Of a DNA stretch of 11,533 nucleotides, positions 6,882 to 11,533 are shown one piece after another (within the stretch, counting starts at the first letter, position 1; each line of letters begins with the position of its first letter). The DNA lies in assembly GCA_944388615.1 (NCBI GenBank), contig CALXJL010000043.1:1-11533 (forward strand). The letters run 5' to 3'. Both the position numbers and the translations under genes were made by a program. The notes beneath the pieces were generated by a model. It saw only the letters and a list, made by a program, of their open reading frames with translations. It did no database searches and was not told where the DNA came from. The stretch comes from an uncultured Clostridia bacterium. Its GTDB lineage: Bacteria; Bacillota; Clostridia; TANB77; CAG-508.

Positions 6882-7031
6882 CTACTCTTTAGTCTTAACA
6901 TTTTTTGTATCTTGCACTTGTTGTTTTTGTTCTTGTTGTAGTATGATGTTTTTTCTTTTTCTGCCATTAACTGCTCTACTAAATGCAAGATTAAGTCGCA
7001 ATGATTCAAGAGATAGCCCCCTTTCCGCCCT
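6882..7031 (-). pseudogene. Possible end of a decayed gene (49 open codons, no start)
   Basis: A minus-strand frame opens after a TAA and reads RAERGLSLESLRLNLAFSRA, followed by VNGRKRKNII and a Gln/Lys-rich tail to TAG at 6884-6882. The segment LESLRLN recurs as LEQLRLN in the duplicated unit at 6771-6793. Two of the four base differences between the copies are synonymous in this frame, weakly suggesting former coding. I do not recognise the protein, and no start codon fits. Confidence 0.3.
6990..7012 (+). repeat. Duplicated 23-base unit, copy 2
   Basis: Partner of 6771-6793. Here TCGCAA can pair with TTGCGA near 7064-7072, enclosing two small hairpins, so the copy sits at the base of another potential RNA structure (about 6990-7080). 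Confidence 0.6.
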
Positions 7032-7160
7032 TTAGAAAGAGCTAGCCTTTCGTTTAGCGTAAGGTTGCGATTATCTTATAATATTTTTGCTAAAAAATCA
7101 AGCGAACATTTATAAATTATACAAAAAGATGTTCTCTTAAATTATTCTCATCAAATACCC
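7032..7160. other. Intergenic stretch, small hairpins only
   Basis: Contains the second half of the possible structure based on copy 2 of the 23-base unit and an imperfect GAACAT...ATGTTC inverted repeat near 7104-7135. No gene is evident. Confidence 0.4.
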
Positions 7161-7768
7161 TTAAATTAATTTTTTACCTTCTTTAATTTCTGGTACCTTT
7201 ATTAACACATTATCTAAATAATGTGGATAATTGTTAAATCTTATTGTATAAGGATTCTCAATAAAATCTTTTGCTGATAATTCAAATATATCATTTTCAA
7301 TATCAATTTTTTCAATTCTTACCTTCAGATATTCTCCTGGTATATAATAATTTTTACAATTTAAAATAAATATATGTTGTAAATTATCTGCTTTTATAAT
7401 AACCTTTTCCATACAATTCAACTATTATATGTTTAACACCTACAGCAATTATTCTTACTCTTACAGTATCATTTACTTTTAGTTTAGATAGTTCTAATCC
7501 TGCTCTTAAATCCATTGCATCTTTTCTACTTGCGATTGCTATATTAGAAACAGTATCAATTTCTATTACTATAAAACCAATTATTGCTCCTATCATACCT
7601 CTAACCATTGACTTATTAATTTTAGATATTCCTAAATGTGTACTAGGAATTAATACCTTTGTTCCCTCATACCATACTATAGCACAAGATATGTATTCAT
7701 TTTTTACTTTGTAATACTCATTTTCTATGCCACTTATTCTACTTGTGAGTATTCTTTTTTCTTCTCAT
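7161..7768 (-). pseudogene. Decayed S1-domain (30S ribosomal protein S1-like) gene
   Basis: Three collinear pieces of one protein. From 7768 the frame reads EEKRILTSRISG, then a stretch with AIVWYEGTKVLIPSTHLGI, then MVRGMIGAIIGF, IEIDTVSNIAIASRK and VRVRIIAVGVKHIIVELYGK. The frame then shifts near 7400-7410 and the protein continues as VIIKADNLQHIFILN, GEYLKVRIEKIDIENDIFEL and YPHYLDNVLIKVPEIKEGKK, ending in TAA at 7161. The first frame starts right after an in-frame TGA with no start codon, so the 5' end is missing, and the piece after ENPY seems shortened. Known: similar proteins with S1-like beta-barrel segments are common on clostridial plasmids and integrative elements. Inferred: residue of an older mobile element. 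Its 5' end was cut where the intron fragment now lies. Confidence 0.7.
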
Positions 7769-7770
7769 AA

Positions 7771-7829
7771 TTCGTTATAACTACGTCTCAGTGGACTTTC
7801 ACCACAGATCATTGATATGCCCGTCATAC
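7771..7829 (-). mobile_element. 5'-end fragment of a second group II intron
   Basis: Minus strand: directly after a terminator hairpin the sequence reads GTATGACGGGCATATCAATG, then TGTGGTGAAAGTCCACTGAGACG, typical of group II intron domain I. The 15-base GGTGAAAGTCCACTG is identical to that in the intron at 3741-3989 and has the same orientation. No domain V/VI or maturase follows. The sequence passes straight into the S1 pseudogene, so this is a scrap whose 3' limit is approximate. Confidence 0.6.
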
Positions 7830-7837
7830 CAAATGAT

Positions 7838-7859
7838 GGGGGATTTTAGCAAATCCCCC
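7838..7859 (-). terminator. Terminator hairpin of the coiled-coil gene
   Basis: Minus strand: GGGGGATTT, loop GCTA, AAATCCCCC, a perfect 9-bp stem 21 bases after the stop codon. The T-tract is poor (ATCATTTG) and ends at the intron fragment, as expected if the intron landed there. Confidence 0.75.
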
Positions 7860-7880
7860 GTAAGGTTTTAATTATGAAGT

Positions 7881-8654
7881 TCACAGTACTCCCTGAAGCT
7901 TCAGGAGTTCTGTGATACCGTTGCTGTCATATAACAGCTTAGGAGCTTTATCCTCCTCGACAAAGTACACCAAAGCAAGCTTTGTGTATTCTATCGCAGA
8001 ATAAAATTCTCTCTCGGATGAGAACATGTCCTTTATCTCTTCCGGCACATTCTCCTCAAATAAGTCAAGGATAGTGGTGTCCTCGACAAGATCCTCGACT
8101 CCACAGCAATCCATCTGATCAAAGGCTGTGCATACTATTGTATGTCCACACCTTTTATCAAGTGATGTTACACTTGCAGATGGATGAAGCAAAAGAATCT
8201 GCTCCATCTGCTCCAGCCTCTTATGCTCATTTGCAATTTCTTGCTCGAGCATTTTTTTCTCATTGATTTGAGCAGTCAGTTTCTTCCTAAACTGCTCATA
8301 CCTAATCTGAGCTTTTTTTAATTTTAGCTCAGATTCTTTAAGTTCTGCTAAGACATCTTCATATTCAGCCTTAGCCATGTTCATGAGCTCACCAAGACCT
8401 GTGAGATCTATTCGCATATTCTCGATAAGAGCATCTTTCTCTTCTTTTTGGGACTCGAGCATTTGGATAAACTCCTCCTGCCATTTTCGATTCCGTGGCC
8501 GTGGATTGCTGCCATTTTTCTTTAGGAACAATCGTTTGCAACCGTCACCTATTGGAGCCGAATCAACTGTCTCCTGATATAGTCTGTGATCTTTAGCCTT
8601 TTTCATTTTTGCAAGATCACTCAGCCGAAAAGTCTCTGTTGTCTTTTTTTTCAT
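7881..8654 (-). CDS. Unrecognised coiled-coil protein with a Cys-containing C-terminal domain
   Basis: 257 residues; I do not recognise the family. Seen: a basic N-terminus (MKKKTTETFRLSDLAKMKKA); a short Pro/Arg-rich segment (about 50-57); a long charged helix or coiled coil (about 60-153); then a compact-looking C-terminal region (160-257) with C169, C175, C183 and C184 and an acidic stretch (188-212). No signal peptide or membrane segment. AGAGG lies eight bases before the ATG and a good promoter lies upstream, so it is a single-gene unit ending at its own terminator. GC content and codon use are clearly higher than in the flanking clpE, pgsA and PHP genes, suggesting horizontal acquisition. 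The coiled coil may mediate dimerisation. A mobile-element or defence accessory role is only a guess. Confidence 0.75.
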   Translation of the reverse strand: MKKKTTETFRLSDLAKMKKAKDHRLYQETVDSAPIGDGCKRLFLKKNGSNPRPRNRKWQEEFIQMLESQKEEKDALIENMRIDLTGLGELMNMAKAEYEDVLAELKESELKLKKAQIRYEQFRKKLTAQINEKKMLEQEIANEHKRLEQMEQILLLHPSASVTSLDKRCGHTIVCTAFDQMDCCGVEDLVEDTTILDLFEENVPEEIKDMFSSEREFYSAIEYTKLALVYFVEEDKAPKLLYDSNGITELLKLQGVL

Positions 8655-8707
8655 AATTATTACCTCTTTCTGTTTTTATTTCTTAAGCCTTGGCTCAAGA
8701 TTACTTA

Positions 8708-8736
8708 ATTATATCACAAATTATGTCAATTTGCAA
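8708..8736 (-). promoter_or_regulatory. Promoter of the coiled-coil gene
   Basis: Minus strand: -35 TTGCAA (8736-8731), 17-base spacer, -10 TATAAT (8713-8708), about 55 bases before the ATG. The -35 hexamer is a self-complementary TTGCAA that recurs in the opposing promoter. Confidence 0.65.
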
Positions 8737-8788
8737 TTTATGGTTAGATTCTTTTATACAGCTTTAATTGCAATGGCAAATTCTACGT

Positions 8789-8817
8789 TTGCAATCTATT
8801 AAATAATATGATATAAA
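8789..8817 (+). promoter_or_regulatory. Promoter of the PHP-domain operon
   Basis: Plus strand: -35 TTGCAA (8789-8794), 17-base spacer, -10 TATAAA (8812-8817), 31 bases before the ATG. It is divergent from 8708-8736, with a third TTGCAA at 8768-8773 between them. Confidence 0.6.
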
Positions 8818-8847
8818 AATATTAATAAAATTATTGTGGAGGAATAT

Positions 8848-10347
8848 ATGAAATATATAATACCAGAACCCAAAAAAGAGAATAAACAAGTAAGACAACC
8901 ACTAACACAAGAGCAGATACAACAGTATCTAGACGAATTAGAAGCAAATCCAAAAAAAGATGATATACAAGCAGACTTGCACAATCATACTAAAGGATCT
9001 GATGGAGCACAAAGTCCACTTATGCTTCTGATGAGGGCAAGCAGAAATGGAAAAGATATAGTATCTATGTCTGATCATGATAGTGTAAAAGGCTATCATA
9101 TGATAGTAAAACAAGTAACAGATATTTTAGTTGGATTAGAAGAATTAAATAATAGAGAAGATGTAACAGATGAAGAAAAAAGAAATGTGAGAATTGGAGC
9201 TGAAAGATTGCTAAGAAAACTAGAAGAAATAAAAATATTACCTGCAGTTGAAATGATAACAACATATAGAGGAATTGTTATAGAAGTTTTAGGCTACAAT
9301 ATTGATATAGATATTTTAGAAAGTGAAATGGATAAAATACATGAAGGCTTAGTACCTGTTCCTAAACTATTAACAGAAGGAGTAGATAGAGTAATAAAAG
9401 ATAATAATCTTGAATTTGATAGATTTGTTATAGATAATAGATCTGATTTTAAAAAATTATTTTATCATGAATTTATAAAACATCCCGAAAATAAAGACAT
9501 CTATTCACAAGTCCAGGGTGAAACAGAAGAAAACCGTGCAGAAGAATTTTCTAAAATGTTCCTAGAAAACAAAGAATCTGAATTCTTTGTAGATTTAAAT
9601 AAAACAGATGATAGAAGTACAAAAGATATTAGAGCAGACATATTAAAAATGATTGATAACAATAAAGATAAATTCAAGTTTGATCCAGGTGTTATAGAAA
9701 ATTCTCATGCAGTAATAGGTGAATTTTATAATGAGCTTATAAAACATCCTGAAAACGTAGCAAAATTAAATAAAAGTACAACTAATTTAAAACAATTTAT
9801 TTATGGAGAATTATATAATCCAGATTCTGTATTTTTTGTTGATGTTGCACCAAGTAGACCATCTCTAGAAGATACAATAGGAGCCATTAAAAAATCTGGA
9901 GGGCTTGCATTTTTGGCACATCCTGGAAGATATGAAGGAAAATTTGATATTAAACATGCTATAAGTTCTGGTGATATATTAAAGAGTTTAGATGGAATTG
10001 AAGTTTTTTATCCTGATCATTATCAAAGTAAGCAGAACAATGAGAAATCTAAAGAAATAGACATAGATTTCCTATTAGATCAATGTAGACAAAAAGGCTT
10101 ATATGCTTCAGGAGGAAGTGATGATCATAAGGTTCCAAAAGATGGACCTCAATATAAAATGGGAACAGTAGATGTTCCAGACATTCCTGAAACACAATGG
10201 ATAAATGATTCCATTAAAACTGGCAAGGACTTTATTAATCAATCTATACAGATGAAAAATTTAATTTTAAGACTTAGAGCTCTAAAGAATGAAAAATCAG
10301 AAAAATCAGCTAAATTACAAGAAAAATCAAAAGAAAATTCAAAATAA
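8848..10347 (+). CDS. PHP-domain metal-dependent phosphoesterase with a large insert
   Basis: 499 residues. Seen: PHP motifs DLHNHTKGSDG (43-53; H45, H47), SMSDHDSV (73-80), LPAVEM (131-136; E135), FLAHPGRY (355-362; H358), GIEVFYPDHYQ (383-393) and GGSDDHK (422-428). Together these form the metal centre of the PHP family, closest in style to the YciV/RNase AM-type 3',5'-nucleotide phosphatases. Between about 160 and 340 lies an insert with an apparent duplication: FYHEFIKHPEN...FFVDL and FYNELIKHPEN...FFVDV. The tail (about 478-499) is Lys/Glu/Ser-rich. The ATG at 8848 is used because GGAGG (8838-8842) precedes it; a GTG at 8836 overlaps that site. The gene starts an operon with the small gene downstream. 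The substrate is not predictable. Confidence 0.85.
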   Translation: MKYIIPEPKKENKQVRQPLTQEQIQQYLDELEANPKKDDIQADLHNHTKGSDGAQSPLMLLMRASRNGKDIVSMSDHDSVKGYHMIVKQVTDILVGLEELNNREDVTDEEKRNVRIGAERLLRKLEEIKILPAVEMITTYRGIVIEVLGYNIDIDILESEMDKIHEGLVPVPKLLTEGVDRVIKDNNLEFDRFVIDNRSDFKKLFYHEFIKHPENKDIYSQVQGETEENRAEEFSKMFLENKESEFFVDLNKTDDRSTKDIRADILKMIDNNKDKFKFDPGVIENSHAVIGEFYNELIKHPENVAKLNKSTTNLKQFIYGELYNPDSVFFVDVAPSRPSLEDTIGAIKKSGGLAFLAHPGRYEGKFDIKHAISSGDILKSLDGIEVFYPDHYQSKQNNEKSKEIDIDFLLDQCRQKGLYASGGSDDHKVPKDGPQYKMGTVDVPDIPETQWINDSIKTGKDFINQSIQMKNLILRLRALKNEKSEKSAKLQEKSKENSK

Positions 10348-10365
10348 TATTATTGGAGGTAAGTT

Positions 10366-10650
10366 TTGAATAAAGTTATTAATATAATAAGAAATTTTTT
10401 TAGTAAGATATTTAAGAAAAACGATATTAAAGAAATTACTGAACCTAAAAAAGAAAAAACTAATAGTAGAAATAAATTACATGACAATATAGTTGTTAAT
10501 GTAAATAATGAAATTATTAATCTTCAAAATGATTATGAACAAGGAAATATAAGCGATATGGATTTGTCTAAAAAACAACTAGAAGAATTAATCAAAAAAT
10601 ATGAAAATGATATTAGTAGATTAGATGAACAACTAAAACGAGTAATATAA
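10366..10650 (+). CDS. Small charged helical protein, TTG start
   Basis: 94 residues, unrecognised. Seen: an amphipathic, basic N-terminus rich in Phe/Ile/Lys (residues 3-18) that could lie on a membrane; a Lys-rich, probably disordered stretch (about 20-38); then a predicted helix or coiled coil to the C-terminus (about 45-92). The start is TTG with GGAGG six bases upstream; no in-frame ATG fits. It begins 18 bases after the PHP gene stop and ends before the shared terminator, so the two are co-transcribed and may work together. Confidence 0.75.
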   Translation: MNKVINIIRNFFSKIFKKNDIKEITEPKKEKTNSRNKLHDNIVVNVNNEIINLQNDYEQGNISDMDLSKKQLEELIKKYENDISRLDEQLKRVI

Positions 10651-10673
10651 TGTAACATTATAAATCAGAAAGT

Positions 10674-10714
10674 ATAGATAAAAAACGCATTTTCAAGATG
10701 CGTTTTTTATCTAT
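10674..10714. terminator. Bidirectional terminator between converging genes
   Basis: A perfect 17-bp inverted repeat (ATAGATAAAAAACGCAT and its complement) around the loop TTTCAAG, with T-runs on both strands. It ends the PHP operon on the plus strand and the Rieske gene on the minus strand; the Rieske TAG stop (10713-10711) lies within the stem. Confidence 0.9.
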
Positions 10715-11472
10715 GTCTCTATATCTTTTACACTAGGTGCATAAATAGATTTTCCAGTATAATCAAACCTAGAACCATGACATGGACAATCCCATGTTTT
10801 CGCTGTATTATTCCATGTTAAGTCACACCCCAAATGACTACAATATGGACTAACAAAATGAAATTTATCCTTTGTTTCTCTATATACTGCAACCTTTTTA
10901 CCATCAACTCTTACCACTTTACCTTCACCAATTTTAATATTTTGCACACCTTCATCAACGTCCTTAAATTTGTCCAACACTAGCATTTTTCCTGTTTCAG
11001 ATAACATATTTTTCACTTCATGTCTATTTTTTACCGCATCTACTCTTGTTGCTCTAAATAAGTCTTCATATTTATTTTCTTTTCCAATTATTTTATCCAC
11101 TATTATATTTGCTGCCACATTTGATGTACTCATTCCCCATTTTTTAAATCCTGTTGCCACATATGCATTTTTCCACAATGAAGAAAATTCTCCTATATAT
11201 GGAATCTTATCAAGTGTTATACTATCTTCTGTTTGCCATTCAAATAAAATTTTAGCATCTTTATACAGACTTTCTGCTACATTTTCCAACATCTTATATT
11301 TATCATCATCTGATGCTTCTTTTCCTGTTTTATGATCACATCCGACTATTAACACCTTATTATCGCCAACATTTCTAAATGATAATACTGGATCAGAGCT
11401 ACTAATATACATTCCATCAAATCTTGCACTCTTAGTCTGTATTAATATTGCATATGATGTAGATTGATACAT
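10711..11472 (-). CDS. C-terminal half of an FAD-dependent oxidoreductase with a Rieske [2Fe-2S] domain
   Basis: The open part is 253 residues. Seen: the end of a DAO-type FAD oxidoreductase domain (1 to about 130, including YVATGFKKWGMSTSNVAANI) and a Rieske domain (about 175-253) with cluster ligands C211-x-H213 and C229-x2-H232 and the disulfide pair C216/C231 in PYCSHLGCDL and CPCHGSRF. Known: such proteins are about 500 residues with an N-terminal GxGxxG FAD site, which is not in this frame. The same frame upstream of the ATG encodes YVIIAKNYPI, a stop, then NFPCVYFAK, matching the family's expected lead-in. So this ATG is internal and the real gene is interrupted by a TAA (11502-11500). 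There is no ribosome binding site before it. A pseudogene is more likely than a functional short protein; sequencing error is possible. Confidence 0.7.
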   Translation of the reverse strand: MYQSTSYAILIQTKSARFDGMYISSSDPVLSFRNVGDNKVLIVGCDHKTGKEASDDDKYKMLENVAESLYKDAKILFEWQTEDSITLDKIPYIGEFSSLWKNAYVATGFKKWGMSTSNVAANIIVDKIIGKENKYEDLFRATRVDAVKNRHEVKNMLSETGKMLVLDKFKDVDEGVQNIKIGEGKVVRVDGKKVAVYRETKDKFHFVSPYCSHLGCDLTWNNTAKTWDCPCHGSRFDYTGKSIYAPSVKDIET

Positions 11473-11533
11473 TTTAGCAAAATAAACACATGGGAAATTT
11501 TATATTGGATAATTTTTTGCAATTATTACATAT
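11473..11533 (-). pseudogene. Upstream part of the interrupted Rieske oxidoreductase gene
   Basis: In frame with the downstream ORF this reads YVIIAKNYPI, TAA (11502-11500), NFPCVYFAK and then MYQSTS. The N-terminal FAD-binding half would lie beyond the right edge of the window. This shows the gene is longer than the open segment and broken by a single nonsense codon. Confidence 0.6.

Larger units (their letters stand above)
6757..6907 (+). ncRNA. Candidate structured small RNA divergent from the MazF-like pair
   Basis: Starts downstream of the strong promoter. Seen: hairpin 1 (6799-6823, nine perfect pairs, loop CCGTAAC) followed by six T; hairpin 2 (6840-6867, loop ACCGTAACTT); and an enclosing stem in which AAGAGTAGTCG (6789-6799) pairs with CGA (6869-6871) and CTACTCTT (6882-6889). 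Both hairpin loops present CCGTAAC. The transcript could end after hairpin 1 (about 75 bases) or after the T-run at 6901-6906. It matches no RNA family I recognise. The position beside a MazF-fold pair recalls RNA antitoxins, but the divergent orientation is not the type III layout. Hairpin 2 also has T residues after it on the minus strand, so parts may simply be terminators. Confidence 0.4.

Noticed and set aside
6757..7080. CRISPR array or known riboswitch
   Set aside because: There are only two diverged copies of the 23-base unit at irregular spacing, no cas genes, and no match to the riboswitch cores I know.
7161..7421. 86-codon minus-strand ORF as a separate gene
   Set aside because: It continues the S1-like protein after the frameshift; its ATG is internal and has no ribosome binding site.
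7384..7608. 74-codon minus-strand ORF as a separate gene
   Set aside because: Its sequence is continuous with coding-like residues upstream and, after a frameshift, with the next ORF. It is part of the S1-like pseudogene.
8836..8847. GTG at 8836 as start of the PHP gene
   Set aside because: The GTG overlaps the GGAGG that is ideally placed for the ATG at 8848.

Overview
The window comes from a low-GC Gram-positive bacterium, most likely an uncultured clostridial Firmicute. Coding DNA on both flanks is very AT-rich. The genes are RNase J, PgsA and a ClpE-type unfoldase, with strong GGAGG-type ribosome binding sites and TTGACA/TATAAT-like promoters. I cannot name the species.

Left flank (1-3736, all minus strand): the first 139 codons of ribonuclease J, running off the window edge, preceded by an AT-rich leader. 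Next come a rho-independent terminator, pgsA, and a ClpE-like ATPase with an N-terminal zinc finger. clpE and pgsA form one operon read from a near-consensus promoter at 3708-3736.

Middle (about 3740-8736, accessory DNA): two gene modules are visibly richer in GC than their surroundings. One is a translationally coupled pair of long proteins, each built around a MazF/PemK-like fold (4049-6458). The other is a single coiled-coil protein I do not recognise (7881-8654). Each module ends in a terminator hairpin followed at once by sequence that looks like the 5' end of a group II intron. At 3741-3989 this is a 250-base intron without an ORF that still has recognisable domains V and VI. At 7771-7829 it is only a 5' scrap. 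Between them lie a decayed S1-domain pseudogene and a non-coding stretch (6459-7160). That stretch holds a near-consensus plus-strand promoter, hairpins with a shared loop sequence, a duplicated 23-base unit, a 21-bp inverted repeat, a 16-A tract and two TTACA/TGTAA palindromes upstream of the toxin-like pair.

Right flank (8789-11533): a plus-strand operon of a PHP-family phosphoesterase with an apparent internal duplication, then a small charged protein starting with TTG. A perfect 17-bp bidirectional terminator follows. Converging on it is the C-terminal half of an FAD-dependent oxidoreductase with a Rieske [2Fe-2S] domain, whose reading frame is broken by a TAA codon.

The most interesting system candidate is the MazF-fold pair. 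One member keeps the catalytic Arg and Thr of MazF, while the other has His in place of the Arg. Both carry extra N- and C-terminal domains, there is no obvious classical antitoxin, and a divergent RNA-like locus lies upstream.
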